Shown: positions 16,012 through 25,476 of the stretch, in pieces
Position numbering within the stretch: position 1 is the first letter of the stretch
How the letters are laid out: every line of letters starts with the position of its first letter
Assembly (NCBI GenBank): GCA_001771575.1
Contig: MEUD01000001.1
Span: forward strand, 351,277-415,276
Direction of reading: 5' to 3'
Length of the DNA: 64,000 nucleotides
From: a candidate division WOR-1 bacterium RIFOXYB2_FULL_45_9
GTDB lineage: Bacteria; Margulisbacteria; WOR-1; O2-12-FULL-45-9; XYB2-FULL-48-7
Program-made: the position numbers and the translations under genes
Notes under the pieces: model-generated
Told to the model about the DNA's origin: nothing
Seen by the model: only the letters and a program-made list of their open reading frames with translations
The model's database searches: none

Positions 16012-17070
16012 TTAAGGTTTTTCCGCTAATCTGCCGGTCAGGTCATAGATCCGCCCGTCGCGGTAAATTTTAACTTTTATCTCCGCTCCCGGCTTTAAGG
16101 CGGCGATCGCCTCGTGCATGTCGCCGGCGGTGGAAACCTTGGCCCCGTTTATCTCCCGAAACACGTCAAATTTCTTCAGTCCCATCTCTTCGGCCGGGCT
16201 CCCTTTTATGACGTCAAAAACAACCGCTCCGTCAACCATCGGCAGGTCAAGGTAATTGGCGACCCGCCCGTCGACATCCTGCATATTGACCCCAAGCCAC
16301 CCCCGGATCACCCGGCCGTTGTCAATCAAAGTTTGAACGATCTCCTTGGCCGCGTTTATCGGAATGGCAAACCCGATCCCTTGAGCGCCCGACATGATCG
16401 CCACGTTGACCCCGATCACTTCCCCTTTGAAGTTCAAAAGAGGCCCTCCGGAATTTCCCGGATTAATGGCGGCGTCGATCTGGATCAGGTTTTTTTTGCC
16501 GATATCCCCCAGGACCCGGCCGGTCGCGCTGATAATCCCCGAGGTCACGCTGTTGGAAAATCCATAAGGGTTGCCGATGGCAATCACCCATTCACCGGGA
16601 CGTAAATTGGCGGAATCGCCAAGCGGCAGGACCGGCAGGTCAACACCCTGCGGGTCGATCTTTATGACGGCAATATCAAGATCCGGGTCGGCCCCGGCGA
16701 TCTTGCCGGCGTATTTTTTACCGTCGCGTGTGGTGACTATGATCTCCGCCGCTCCGCGCGTGACGTGTTCGTTGGTAATGACGTAGCCTCTTTTATCAAT
16801 AAAAAAACCGGAACCGGCCCCGCGCTGGGGGACGATCCGCTCGCGGGAGAAGTTCCTGAACTCTGGCATCACCTGGTAGCCGAAAAAATCATCCGGGTTG
16901 AGGAAAGGGGAGGTCCGGATCCGGATATTCTTGATAATATCGATGTTAACGACCGCCCCGCCTTCTTTCTCAACAATGTCGGCGATCGTCCCCTGATCGA
17001 TGGGGAGGGACTGGGCGAAAACGGAGGCAGAAAAGAAGAGGAGGAAAAAACAAGTCGTTCTCCGGATCAT
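16012..17070 (-). CDS. HtrA/DegP-type periplasmic serine protease with one PDZ domain
   Basis: A 352-residue exported protein. The signal peptide is MIRRTTCFFLLFFSASVFA. The trypsin-like domain holds the catalytic triad: His in VITNEHV (about residue 99), Asp in DLDIAVIKID (about 130) and Ser in GNSGGPLLN (about 207). One PDZ domain occupies the last 90 residues (LDLPMVDGAVVFDVIKGSPAEEMG). The single PDZ makes it like DegS/HhoA-type proteases rather than two-PDZ DegP. It acts in the periplasm in protein quality control. Its start overlaps the upstream zinc-ribbon gene by four bases. Confidence 0.95.
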   Translation of the reverse strand: MIRRTTCFFLLFFSASVFAQSLPIDQGTIADIVEKEGGAVVNIDIIKNIRIRTSPFLNPDDFFGYQVMPEFRNFSRERIVPQRGAGSGFFIDKRGYVITNEHVTRGAAEIIVTTRDGKKYAGKIAGADPDLDIAVIKIDPQGVDLPVLPLGDSANLRPGEWVIAIGNPYGFSNSVTSGIISATGRVLGDIGKKNLIQIDAAINPGNSGGPLLNFKGEVIGVNVAIMSGAQGIGFAIPINAAKEIVQTLIDNGRVIRGWLGVNMQDVDGRVANYLDLPMVDGAVVFDVIKGSPAEEMGLKKFDVFREINGAKVSTAGDMHEAIAALKPGAEIKVKIYRDGRIYDLTGRLAEKP

Positions 17071-17336
17071 TTCTTACCTCCTTTTTTCTTTTTTTCTTTA
17101 GCTCTCTGTTTCGCCGCTTCGATCATATTTTCGAATTCTTCCATGATCGGTTCCGGGATCCAGTTTTCGCCGCAAGTCTGACAGACGTAAGCGGGGACCC
17201 CTTCCATCATATACAACTTCCCCCCCTGATAATCCTCGAGGTTAACTTTTTCAAACTTCAGCGGTCCGCCACAGGCCTGGCATTCGCTTGGAGCGGCGTC
17301 TTCATTCAGATCTTCAAGATCATTTTTATCTGCCAT
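17067..17336 (-). CDS. YgiT-type zinc finger protein
   Basis: An 89-residue protein with two CxxC pairs, CQAC (about residue 19) and CQTC (about 53), in the pattern of the YgiT/MqsA zinc-binding domain, followed by the typical GVPAYVCQTCGE...EEFE segment. There is no HTH domain and no adjacent MqsR-type toxin. The tail is very lysine-rich (KEKKKKGGKK). It is the first gene of a two-gene unit with the HtrA protease; a role in that pathway is not established. Confidence 0.8.
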   Translation of the reverse strand: MADKNDLEDLNEDAAPSECQACGGPLKFEKVNLEDYQGGKLYMMEGVPAYVCQTCGENWIPEPIMEEFENMIEAAKQRAKEKKKKGGKK

Positions 17337-17348
17337 TGGATTGTGGTG

Positions 17349-17354
17349 ATTATA
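17349..17354 (-). promoter_or_regulatory. -10 hexamer of the zinc-finger/htrA unit
   Basis: TATAAT on the minus strand ends 12 bases before the start codon of the zinc-finger gene. The -35 is not clear. Confidence 0.45.
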
Positions 17355-17389
17355 CTAAAAAAATAGGGTAGGCGCAAGACCGCTTGTTA

Positions 17390-17398
17390 TGCTATACT
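17390..17398 (+). promoter_or_regulatory. Extended -10 promoter of glyA
   Basis: TGC followed by TATACT forms an extended -10 element. Unlike several neighbours, this promoter leaves a leader of about 15-18 bases containing the GAGAGGAG ribosome binding site at 17409-17416. Confidence 0.55.
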
Positions 17399-17421
17399 GC
17401 TTTTCTACGAGAGGAGCAGCC

Positions 17422-18669
17422 ATGCATTTTAATATCGACAACATTAGAAAAAACGACCCGGAAGTCGCCGCCGCGCTGGATAAAGAATTTGACCGCCAGG
17501 AGACCAAGCTTGAAATGATCGCCTCCGAAAACTTTACCTCCCGCGCCGTCATGGAAGCGTGCGGTTCGGTCATGACCAATAAGTACGCCGAAGGCTACCC
17601 GGGAAAGCGCTATTACGGCGGCTGTCAGTTCGTCGATCTGACCGAAACCCTGGCGATCAACCGGGCCAAGGAGCTTTTTGGAGCGGAGCACGCCAACGTT
17701 CAGCCGCATTCCGGCTCCCAGGCTAATTTTGCCGCTTACTTTGCCCTGATCAAACCGGGCGACACGGTCATGGGGCTCGACCTGTCGCACGGCGGCCACC
17801 TGACCCACGGTTCCCCGGTTAATGTTTCCGGGATGTACTTTCACTTTGTCTCTTACGGCGTCAGAAAAGATAACGAAACGATCGATTTTGACGCTTTGCG
17901 TTCCGCCGCCAGAGAACATAAGCCAAAACTGATCGTCACGGGAGCGACCGCTTACCCGCGGACCATCGACTTCGTTAATTTCCGCGAGATCTGCGACGAG
18001 ACCGGCGCCCTGCTGATGGTCGACATTGCCCATATTGCCGGACTGGTCGCCGCCGGGATCCATCCATCGCCGGTCCCAATGGCGGAAGTGGTCACTTCAA
18101 CTACCCATAAAACCCTGCGCGGCCCGCGTGCCGGACTTATCCTTTGTAAAGAAGCCTACGCTAAAGCGATCGATAAGGCGGTTTTCCCTGGTATCCAGGG
18201 TGGGCCGCTTGAACATGTCATCGCCGGAAAAGCGGTCTGCTTCAAAGAAGCGCTCGCCCCGGCATTCAAAGCTTACCAGGCACAGATCGTAAAAAACGCC
18301 AAAGCGCTGGCTGACGGCCTGACCAAAGGAGGGCTTCGCCTTGTCTCCGGCGGGACCGATAATCACCTGGTCTTAGTCGACTTGCGGCCGTTCAAGGTGA
18401 CCGGCAAGATTGCCGAGCTCGCCCTTGATGAAGTCGGGATCACCGTTAACAAGAACACAATCCCCTTTGACCCGGAAAAGCCATTCGTCACCTCCGGGAT
18501 CAGGATCGGTACTCCCGCGCTGACCACCCGCGGGATGAAGGAAAACGAGATGTCGCTGATCGCCGATCTGATCTGCCGGACCTTGAAAAATCCGGCCGAT
18601 GAAAAAGTAAAAGAGAGCGTCAAAGAAAAGGTCGCCGAACTTTGCCGGCAGTTCCCTTTATACGGATAA
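17422..18669 (+). CDS. glyA: Serine hydroxymethyltransferase
   Basis: GlyA interconverts serine and glycine with transfer of a one-carbon unit to tetrahydrofolate, using PLP. The start at 17422 is fixed by GAGAGGAG just upstream. Typical motifs are MIASENFTS (about residue 30), [21 protein letters not shown] and the PLP-lysine site [14 protein letters not shown] (about 225). Length is 415 residues, as usual. It supplies one-carbon units, as do Fhs and FolE-dependent folate synthesis elsewhere in the window. The stop codon overlaps the ftsE start. Confidence 0.97.
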   Translation: MHFNIDNIRKNDPEVAAALDKEFDRQETKLEMIASENFTSRAVMEACGSVMTNKYAEGYPGKRYYGGCQFVDLTETLAINRAKELFGAEHANVQPHSGSQANFAAYFALIKPGDTVMGLDLSHGGHLTHGSPVNVSGMYFHFVSYGVRKDNETIDFDALRSAAREHKPKLIVTGATAYPRTIDFVNFREICDETGALLMVDIAHIAGLVAAGIHPSPVPMAEVVTSTTHKTLRGPRAGLILCKEAYAKAIDKAVFPGIQGGPLEHVIAGKAVCFKEALAPAFKAYQAQIVKNAKALADGLTKGGLRLVSGGTDNHLVLVDLRPFKVTGKIAELALDEVGITVNKNTIPFDPEKPFVTSGIRIGTPALTTRGMKENEMSLIADLICRTLKNPADEKVKESVKEKVAELCRQFPLYG

Positions 18670-19352
18670 TGATTGAATTAATCAACGTAACCAAGAGTTT
18701 CACTAACGGAATTCACGCCTTAAGCGGGATCAACCTCCATATCGGCAAAGAAGAATTTGTTTTTCTGGTCGGTTCGTCGGGAGCGGGGAAAACCACGCTA
18801 ATGAAATTGCTCTACCGGGATGAGATCCCCACCTCCGGAAAGGTGATCGTCGACCGGATCAATGTTACCGAGCTTGACGCCAGCCAGATACCTTACCTTC
18901 GCCGCAACATCGGGATCGTTTTCCAGGACTTCAAACTATTGCCCAAAAGGACCGTTTACGAGAACGTCGCTTTCGCCCTTCGGGTGACCGGAGCGCTCCG
19001 TTCGACGATCCGCCGCAAGACCATGCAGGCGCTGGAGCTTGTCGGGCTCCTCCGCAGGGTCAACTCTTTTCCGGACGAGCTCTCCGGCGGCGAAAAACAG
19101 CGGGCCTGCATCGCCCGGGCGATCGTCAATAATCCTCCGATCCTTCTGGCGGACGAACCGACCGGAAACCTTGACCCGGCGACTTCATGGGACATTCTCC
19201 AACTTCTTGATAAGATCAACAAACGGAACACTACCGTGGTTGTCTCTACTCATAATAAAAACATCGTTGATGAGATGAAGAAACGGGTCATTGAGCTTGA
19301 AGGGGGGAGGCTGGTCCGCGACCAGCAATTGGGAACATATAATGTTAAGTAG
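18669..19352 (+). CDS. ftsE: Cell division ATP-binding protein FtsE
   Basis: FtsE is the ATPase of the FtsEX complex that links the division ring to peptidoglycan hydrolase activation. Walker A GSSGAGKTT is at about residue 37, the signature LSGGEKQRACIARAI at about 137 and Walker B LLADEPTGNLDP at about 161. The 227-residue length from the ATG that overlaps the glyA stop is normal. It overlaps ftsX by 11 bases. Confidence 0.95.
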   Translation: MIELINVTKSFTNGIHALSGINLHIGKEEFVFLVGSSGAGKTTLMKLLYRDEIPTSGKVIVDRINVTELDASQIPYLRRNIGIVFQDFKLLPKRTVYENVAFALRVTGALRSTIRRKTMQALELVGLLRRVNSFPDELSGGEKQRACIARAIVNNPPILLADEPTGNLDPATSWDILQLLDKINKRNTTVVVSTHNKNIVDEMKKRVIELEGGRLVRDQQLGTYNVK

Positions 19353-20232
19353 CCTGGAATTTTTCATCGTTGAAGCGTTCCGCTCGATCCGCCGCTCTGC
19401 TTTGATGAGCTTTGTCGCTATCGCGACTATCATTGTCTCCCTCACCATTTTTGGGCTTTTTCTTCTTTTAGTGTTGAACATGGGAAATATTGTCGGGAGC
19501 ATCTCATCCCGCATGGACCTGGTCGCCTATGTTTATAAGGACCTCTCCCTTGACGACGCCGGAGTTATCCAGATCAAGATCTCCAATCTTCCGGGGGTCG
19601 AAAAGGTCGAGTTTACTTCAAAAACTGAGGCCTGGAATAATTTCAAAGACGAATTCAACAGCAAATTGAACCTAAACGAGGTCGTCTACGACAATCCTCT
19701 GCCGCACACGTATATGGTGAGGGTCAGGAACGCCGACATGCTCCCTCAAGTTGCCAAAGAGATCTCCTCGATCGATGTCGTTGATGAAGTTCGCTATAAC
19801 GGGAAATTGATCCAGCAGATCAAATCATTGATCAGCGCGGTAAGAGTTGGCGGGACTGCGCTAGTGATCATGCTCTCTTTTGCCACGCTACTAATAGTGG
19901 TTAATACCATCAGGTTGACCGTTATCGCCAGAGAGACTGATATCTATATAATGAAACTGGTCGGCGCGACCGATAATTTTGTTAAATGGCCGTTTATCAT
20001 TGAGGGAATAATAATTGGAGTAGTTGGCGGGGTGACCTCGCTCCTTATCTTGAAGCTTTCTTATGAAGCGGTCGTCAACCGGATCCTGCAAGCTCTTCCA
20101 TTTTTGCCGTTAATTACCGATTATGGTCTGCTGATGGCAATTTATGCCACGATGTTTTTTGGCGGTACAGCACTCGGAATGATCGGCGGTTATATTTCAG
20201 TCTCACGCGTTCTAAAGAACGAAATGCAGTAG
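19342..20232 (+). CDS. ftsX: Cell division protein FtsX
   Basis: FtsX is the membrane partner of FtsE. The 296-residue protein has an N-terminal membrane helix (about residues 20-45), an extracytoplasmic domain of about 100 residues (VAYVYKDLSLDDAG, then LPGVEKVEF), and three C-terminal helices including VVNTIRLTVIARETDIYIMKLVGAT, which is characteristic of FtsX. The start at 19342 overlaps ftsE. A degenerate copy of the window's palindromic repeat follows the stop. Confidence 0.95.
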   Translation: MLSSLEFFIVEAFRSIRRSALMSFVAIATIIVSLTIFGLFLLLVLNMGNIVGSISSRMDLVAYVYKDLSLDDAGVIQIKISNLPGVEKVEFTSKTEAWNNFKDEFNSKLNLNEVVYDNPLPHTYMVRVRNADMLPQVAKEISSIDVVDEVRYNGKLIQQIKSLISAVRVGGTALVIMLSFATLLIVVNTIRLTVIARETDIYIMKLVGATDNFVKWPFIIEGIIIGVVGGVTSLLILKLSYEAVVNRILQALPFLPLITDYGLLMAIYATMFFGGTALGMIGGYISVSRVLKNEMQ

Positions 20233-20238
20233 GTTTTA

Positions 20239-20263
20239 TTAACCGCGACATGTAGGCGCGGGA
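20239..20263. repeat. Degenerate TAACCGCG-family palindrome (copy B)
   Basis: TTAACCGCG and GCGCGGGA flank a short centre. The outer CCGCG/CGCGG pairing is kept, but the inner arms have decayed. It lies between ftsX and the parvulin gene. Confidence 0.45.
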
Positions 20264-20279
20264 AAAGAGGAGATCAAAA

Positions 20280-21626
20280 ATGTTAAGATGGTTCAGGAAA
20301 AATACTAAAGGGATCATGATCACCGTTGCGGTTGTTTTTATCGGATCGATGTTTTACGGGTTGAGCTTTTCTCGTTTTAACGATGAAGGTCCCAAAAAAC
20401 CTTCCGGTCTGGCGTCGGTCAACGGAGAGGAGATCAGTCTCCAGCGCTATCGCGAATTGATCAACCGGCTCGCCCAAAACAGCGGCAAGCAGGTCAGCGC
20501 CAGAGACCTTCCCTTTATCGAAACCATGGCCCTGGGCCAGACGATCGATTTCACAATTATGCTCCAGGACGCCAGGAAAAAGGTCCGGGTGAGCGGCAGT
20601 GAGATCGATTCGGTCCTCGATAATATCCAGGCCCAAAATAAAATTGCCAACAGGGGGGACCTGGAAAAGGCGCTCAAGAGCTCCGGTTTCACTCTGGGGA
20701 GCTTCCGTGATTTTATCAGGGACGATATCCTGGTCCAGAAAATGCAGATGAAGCTCCGGGAAGGGGTCTCGGTCATGCCGGACGACCTCCGCGAAGTTCG
20801 CGCTTCGCATATTCTGGTCAAGGAAGAGGATAACGCCAAGCTGATCATGGCCAAGATCAAAAAAGGGGATGACTTTGCCAAGCTTGCCAAGGAGTTTTCG
20901 ATCGATCAAGGAAGTGCGGTCAAAGGCGGGGACCTTGGTTACTTTTCCACCGGGATGATGGTCAAACCCTTTGAACAAGCCGCTTTTTCCCTTAAAAACG
21001 GCGAAGTCAGCGGGATAGTCAAGTCCCAGTTCGGTTACCATATCATAAAAGTCGTCGACTCCCGGCTACGGAAGATCGACTCGGCCAAAGGAAATATCGA
21101 CGAGATCCTCCTCCAGCAAAAACAGCAGGCGGGCTTTAACCAGTGGCGGGGAGAACTGCAGGCCAAGGCTAAGGTTGAGATAAAGGAACCGACCCTTTTG
21201 GCCCACTCTTACCGTAATCAGGGAAAAATGGCGGAAGCGATCGCCGAGTATAAAAAGGCGGTCATTTTCAACCCGGCAAACGCTTATCTGCATGTGTTTC
21301 TGGGAGACACTTACATGACCATGGGCCAAAAAGACCAGGCGCTCGCTTCATATGAAGACGCGGTCAGAACAGAAGGGGGGAACCCGGACCTTTACCTGAT
21401 CCTGGGAAGCGCCCTGGATAAAATGGGAAAGAAAGAGGAAGCGGGGAAGCAATATAAAAAAGCCTCGCTTATCGCCGGAGACGACAAAGCCCTGCACGAG
21501 AACCTGCTCAAGGTTTTCCAGGAATTAAAATTACCGACCGAAGCCGCCAGAGAAAGAGCGGAACTCGCGCGCATAGCGAAGAAAGAGAAGTTTGAAAAAG
21601 AATTAAGCTCTCCAGCGGTAAAATAG
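20280..21626 (+). CDS. Membrane-anchored SurA/PpiD-like parvulin with TPR repeats
   Basis: A 448-residue protein with one N-terminal membrane helix (ITVAVVFIGSMFYGL, about residues 14-28), a SurA_N-like helical chaperone region (about 40-165), one parvulin domain (ASHILVKEEDN to FGYHIIKVVDS, about 178-262) and two or three TPR units (about 305-410). Such proteins are periplasmic folding factors for secreted and outer-membrane proteins. The architecture, anchor plus parvulin plus TPR, differs from classical SurA (two parvulins, no TPR). A ribosome site AAGAGGAG precedes the ATG. It fits the outer-membrane assembly genes in the window. Confidence 0.88.
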   Translation: MLRWFRKNTKGIMITVAVVFIGSMFYGLSFSRFNDEGPKKPSGLASVNGEEISLQRYRELINRLAQNSGKQVSARDLPFIETMALGQTIDFTIMLQDARKKVRVSGSEIDSVLDNIQAQNKIANRGDLEKALKSSGFTLGSFRDFIRDDILVQKMQMKLREGVSVMPDDLREVRASHILVKEEDNAKLIMAKIKKGDDFAKLAKEFSIDQGSAVKGGDLGYFSTGMMVKPFEQAAFSLKNGEVSGIVKSQFGYHIIKVVDSRLRKIDSAKGNIDEILLQQKQQAGFNQWRGELQAKAKVEIKEPTLLAHSYRNQGKMAEAIAEYKKAVIFNPANAYLHVFLGDTYMTMGQKDQALASYEDAVRTEGGNPDLYLILGSALDKMGKKEEAGKQYKKASLIAGDDKALHENLLKVFQELKLPTEAARERAELARIAKKEKFEKELSSPAVK

Positions 21627-21630
21627 GGCT

Positions 21631-23013
21631 TTAAGCGGCTAACTTAACCCCGGTTGACAGCAGTTCATCGACTTCGGACTGGGAGCGCCCTTCGGCATAG
21701 ATCCGCAACAGAGGTTCCGTTCCGGAGGCACGAAAGAGGATCCAGCCGTTATTGTCAAAAGTTAATTTCAATCCATCAAGCGTTTCTGCTTTAGCGACCT
21801 TCCTGTTGGCAAATACCTGGGGTGGGGATATTTTTAGTCCATTAACGATTGCCAACCCCCTGTTCGAGTGGATATCTTTTCGATCATAATAGTAATAACC
21901 ATACTTTTTCATTAATCCATCGACGATTTGCGCAAGGGTCTTTCGTTCTTTAGCCATCAACTCCAACAGCATCAATCCGGCTAATATGCCGTCCCGCTCC
22001 GGGATAAAACCCAAAATTCCCATCCCGCCGCTCTCTTCTCCCCCCAGCAGGACCTTATGCTCCAGCATCTCTTTGGCGATGTACTTAAAACCGATCGGCT
22101 TGACCAGCAGAGGGACCTTATAGTCAGCGCACATCGTATCGATCAGATTGCTAAGGTTAAAGGTCTTCACCACTTCTCCGGAGAGCTTCCGGTTCTGATG
22201 AAGATGCAAAAGGAGGAGCGAAAATATATTGTGGGTGTTGATGTAAGCGCCGGTTTGGTCAAGGGCGGCGATCCGGTCCGCGTCGCCGTCGAGAACGATG
22301 CAAACGGCCGGCCGGTCCGATTGCTCGGCACCAAACTTTTTCATGAAGGAGATGGAAGTCCCAAGATTAACCGCCAGCGGCTCCGGGTTGATCCCTCCAA
22401 AGGTAGTGTCCCGCTTCCCGCGGATCTCAACAACATTAACTCCCAGTTTTTCGAAATAGCCCGCGCCGCTCCCGTGCATTGGATCGACCACCACCGCCAG
22501 CGCGGCGTCGTTGATCGTTTTAATGTCCGCCAGCTCATTGAGCTTGGCCAAATATTCAGGATCGGGATCAAAGACGGTCACGTTGACTGATGAGGGAGTG
22601 ATCTCCAGTTTATCGGATAAAACCGCTTCAACTCCGGCGGTCGTTTCGGGAAAAGCGGAACCGCCAAACGGTTCTTTGATCTTAAACCCGTTGTAATCGG
22701 AGGGATTGTGAGACGCGGTGATCATGATGCCGGCCGATAAAGAGCGGTTTTTTACCGCGTACGAGAGAACGGGCGAGGGGACGGAATGCTCCGTCAAAAA
22801 AGCTTTGATCCCGGCGCCGGAAACAACCTCCGCCGCGACCCGGGCAAAGACCTCGGAATTAGCACGATTATCATAGCCGATCGCGATCCCGAAAATCTCT
22901 CCTTTGGACCGCAAATGCTTAATTAATGCCTGGGTCACCAGCTCAACGTTAGAGCCGGTAAAATCGTCGGTCATTTTCGCCCGCCAGCCGTCAGTCCCAA
23001 ATTTAATGACCAC
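21631..23013 (-). CDS. Phosphoglucomutase/phosphomannomutase family protein
   Basis: A 460-residue alpha-D-phosphohexomutase. All four domain motifs are present: the phosphoserine loop TASHNPSDYNG (about residue 102), the magnesium site DGDADR (about 240), the sugar loop GGEESGG (about 325) and the phosphate loop RASGTEP (about 430). The GTG start at 23013 is chosen because VIKFGTDGWR is the usual N-terminus and AGAGG lies just upstream; the longer open frame would run far into the PBP1A gene. Substrate (glucose, mannose or glucosamine phosphate) cannot be told from motifs alone. A separate glucose-specific Pgm is encoded near 46 kb. Confidence 0.9.
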   Translation of the reverse strand: MVIKFGTDGWRAKMTDDFTGSNVELVTQALIKHLRSKGEIFGIAIGYDNRANSEVFARVAAEVVSGAGIKAFLTEHSVPSPVLSYAVKNRSLSAGIMITASHNPSDYNGFKIKEPFGGSAFPETTAGVEAVLSDKLEITPSSVNVTVFDPDPEYLAKLNELADIKTINDAALAVVVDPMHGSGAGYFEKLGVNVVEIRGKRDTTFGGINPEPLAVNLGTSISFMKKFGAEQSDRPAVCIVLDGDADRIAALDQTGAYINTHNIFSLLLLHLHQNRKLSGEVVKTFNLSNLIDTMCADYKVPLLVKPIGFKYIAKEMLEHKVLLGGEESGGMGILGFIPERDGILAGLMLLELMAKERKTLAQIVDGLMKKYGYYYYDRKDIHSNRGLAIVNGLKISPPQVFANRKVAKAETLDGLKLTFDNNGWILFRASGTEPLLRIYAEGRSQSEVDELLSTGVKLAA

Positions 23014-24985
23014 CGCCGACCTCTTCAGGGGAGGGATCGCCGTCCGGAACATTCTCCGGAGCTGGGTTTGATACATCTTCGGGGGCAAGGTCGCCTTCAG
23101 GGACCCCTCCATCTTCAGCATTGACCTTATTTTCCTGGATCACGGTCTCTTCCGGGATCAGCGGCCTGGGGAAATCCAGCGGGGACATTTTCGCCAGCGC
23201 CGTGGTATTGTATGCCTTCCAGATCCTGGGACAAACCCCAACCTCCGCGACCCCTTTCATTGGGGTATTGTCGTCATTTCCGACCCAAACACCGGTCACC
23301 AGCTGGGGGACAAAACCGATAAACCAGGCGTCTTTGAAATCCTGCGAGGTACCGGTCTTAGCGGCGGCCGGCCGGCCGATATTGGCTCGATAGCCAGTCC
23401 CGCGCGAGATCACTCCCCGCATCATGTCGACCATGATCGCCGCGACGTTCGGATCAAGTACCCGCCGCTCGACGATCTTGTTCTGATAAAGGACGACCCC
23501 GTCCCGACTTTCGATCTTGACGATCGCCGCCGGTTCGACCCTGATCCCCTGGTTGGCCAGGACCCCATAAGCGGAGGTCATCTCAAGAAGGGTCACTTCC
23601 GAGGCGCCGAGCGCCAGGGAGAGGGAAGGCTCCAGCCGGCTGGTAATCCCCATTTTTTGGGCAACGCTGATCGCGTTGGGAATACCGACTATCTCGAGCA
23701 GTTTGACCGCCGGGATATTAAGCGATTTTTCCAGGGCGGTCCGCATGGTCACCGCTCCCTGGAATTTGCCGTCAAAGTTTTGCGGGGTCCAGGTCCCGTC
23801 CGGGTTCCATTTGTTGACCCAGACCTTAAAGGTGGTCGGCGCGTCCTGGAGCATAGTATAGGGCATCAACCCCTGCTCGATCGCCGCGGTATAAACGAAC
23901 GGCTTAAAAGAGGAGCCGGGCTGGCGCTTGGCCTGGGTCGCTCGATTGAACTTGCTCTCTAAAAAGTCGGCCCCGCCAACCATCGCCCTGATATAGCCGG
24001 TGGTCGGGTCGATCGACAGAAGGGCCCCCTGGGTGAACTTATACTTTGGTCCTTCGTTCTTGATGAATTCAGAGACCGCTTTTTCCGCGGCGAACTGCAT
24101 GGAAGTATCAAGGGTAGTGTAAACCCGCAAGCCGCCGTGATAGACCATCTCCTGGCCGTAAAGATCGGTCAGCTCCTGTAAAACATGGCTGATAAAGTAA
24201 GGGGCGATCTCGCCCCTCATCTTCAGGTTCTGTGGGAAAAAGTTCAGCGCGACTGCGGCCGCCAGCTTGGCCTCTTTTTCGTCGGCCAAATGATGGCCGA
24301 TCATTTTGTTAAGAATATCGATCTGGCGGAGTTTGGCCCCTTTTAAATTGCGGTAAGGGGAATAGAGCTCCGGCCCGCGAATGATCCCGGCGATCATTGC
24401 CGATTCAGCCAGGGTCAATTCAGAAGCGTGTTTGTTGAAATAAAGGTTGGCCGCCGACTCGATCCCGTAAGTGTTATGGCCAAGATAGACCTGGTTGAGG
24501 TACATCTCCAGGATCTCTTCTTTGGTATAGCGGCGCTCCATCTGAACGGCCAGGATCGCCTCGGCCAGTTTGCGGGTCAGGGCTTTTTTCTTGGTCAGGA
24601 AAAGGTTCTTGGCCAACTGCTGGGTCAGCGTACTCCCCCCTTCAACGACCCGGCCATAGGCGAAATTTTTGATCGCCGCCCGGGCGATGCCATAAAAATC
24701 AAGCCCGCGATGATTGTAAAAGTTGGGGTCTTCGGTCGCGATGACCGCTTTAATGAAATAGGGAGAGATCTTGGAGAGTGGGACCACCTGGCGGTTTTCT
24801 TCCTGATGGAAGCGGGCCAGGATCTTGTCGTCAGCGGCGTAGAGAATGGTGCTCTCGCTCGGCACGTATGAGTTGATCATCTGCACGTCGGGTAGTTGCT
24901 GCAGGATCTGGAGAGAGGCCCCGGAGACCGCCGCTATAATTATAAAAAACAGGATCAAAATGATCCGGCCGGGACGGATTTTCAT
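23003..24985 (-). CDS. mrcA: Penicillin-binding protein 1A family (bifunctional)
   Basis: A class A PBP that polymerises and cross-links peptidoglycan. From the ATG at 24985 it has 660 residues: a membrane anchor (IILILFFIIIAAVSGAS), the GT51 transglycosylase domain (ATEDPNFYNHRGLD, GGSTLTQQLAKNLFL) and the transpeptidase domain with SxxK in GSSFKP (about residue 370), SLN (about 430) and KTGTSQD (about 555). The last 45 residues are acidic and proline-rich. It overlaps the downstream mutase gene by 11 bases and is divergent from aroQ. Confidence 0.95.
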   Translation of the reverse strand: MKIRPGRIILILFFIIIAAVSGASLQILQQLPDVQMINSYVPSESTILYAADDKILARFHQEENRQVVPLSKISPYFIKAVIATEDPNFYNHRGLDFYGIARAAIKNFAYGRVVEGGSTLTQQLAKNLFLTKKKALTRKLAEAILAVQMERRYTKEEILEMYLNQVYLGHNTYGIESAANLYFNKHASELTLAESAMIAGIIRGPELYSPYRNLKGAKLRQIDILNKMIGHHLADEKEAKLAAAVALNFFPQNLKMRGEIAPYFISHVLQELTDLYGQEMVYHGGLRVYTTLDTSMQFAAEKAVSEFIKNEGPKYKFTQGALLSIDPTTGYIRAMVGGADFLESKFNRATQAKRQPGSSFKPFVYTAAIEQGLMPYTMLQDAPTTFKVWVNKWNPDGTWTPQNFDGKFQGAVTMRTALEKSLNIPAVKLLEIVGIPNAISVAQKMGITSRLEPSLSLALGASEVTLLEMTSAYGVLANQGIRVEPAAIVKIESRDGVVLYQNKIVERRVLDPNVAAIMVDMMRGVISRGTGYRANIGRPAAAKTGTSQDFKDAWFIGFVPQLVTGVWVGNDDNTPMKGVAEVGVCPRIWKAYNTTALAKMSPLDFPRPLIPEETVIQENKVNAEDGGVPEGDLAPEDVSNPAPENVPDGDPSPEEVGGGH

Positions 24986-24991
24986 GATCAA

Positions 24992-24997
24992 ATTATA
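24992..24997 (-). promoter_or_regulatory. -10 hexamer of the PBP1A gene
   Basis: TATAAT on the minus strand ends six bases before the ATG, which leaves no leader for a ribosome site. The -35 is weak. Confidence 0.45.
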
Positions 24998-25008
24998 ACA
25001 TGTTTTCC

Positions 25009-25037
25009 TTGATAAGAAATACTCCATGTGATATATT
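25009..25037 (+). promoter_or_regulatory. Promoter of aroQ (TTGATA - 17 - TATATT)
   Basis: TTGATA and TATATT are spaced by exactly 17 bases. The -10 ends seven bases before the aroQ start codon, so transcription probably starts at or next to the ATG. Confidence 0.65.
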
Positions 25038-25044
25038 TTCCTAT

Positions 25045-25476
25045 ATGAAAGTCCTAGTCATTCACGGCCCAAACCTGTCGCTCCTCGGTGAGCGGGAGAC
25101 CGATGTTTACGGCAAATTGACCCTGGAAGAGATCAACAAAGCCCTGCTTGAATCCGCCAAAAACGAGGGGGTTGAGCTGGAAATCGTCCAAATGGACAGC
25201 GAAGGGGAAATCGTTGAAAAGATCGGGAGCGCGCGAAAATCGTTTCAGGCCCTTTTGATCAATCCCGGAGCCTATACTCATTATAGTATCGCCATCCGCG
25301 ACGCGGTCGCGGGGGTCAAGATCCCGACCGTTGAGGTCCACCTCTCCAATATCTACGCTCGCGAAGAGTTCCGCCAAAAATCGGTCATTGCTCCGGTCGC
25401 GGTCGGCCAGGTCTCCGGCTTTGGCCTGAACAGCTACCTCCTGGGTCTCAAGGCGGCTATCTCTGTCGCCAAATAA
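25045..25476 (+). CDS. aroQ: 3-dehydroquinate dehydratase, type II
   Basis: AroQ carries out the third step of the shikimate pathway. The 143-residue protein has the family motifs [13 protein letters not shown] (residues 5-17, with the catalytic tyrosine in DVYG), [15 protein letters not shown] (about 73-87) and [15 protein letters not shown] (about 97-111). The ATG at 25045 was chosen over an upstream in-frame one because of the promoter and family N-terminus. It overlaps the M24 peptidase gene by one base, an arrangement common in Firmicutes and relatives. Confidence 0.96.
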   Translation: MKVLVIHGPNLSLLGERETDVYGKLTLEEINKALLESAKNEGVELEIVQMDSEGEIVEKIGSARKSFQALLINPGAYTHYSIAIRDAVAGVKIPTVEVHLSNIYAREEFRQKSVIAPVAVGQVSGFGLNSYLLGLKAAISVAK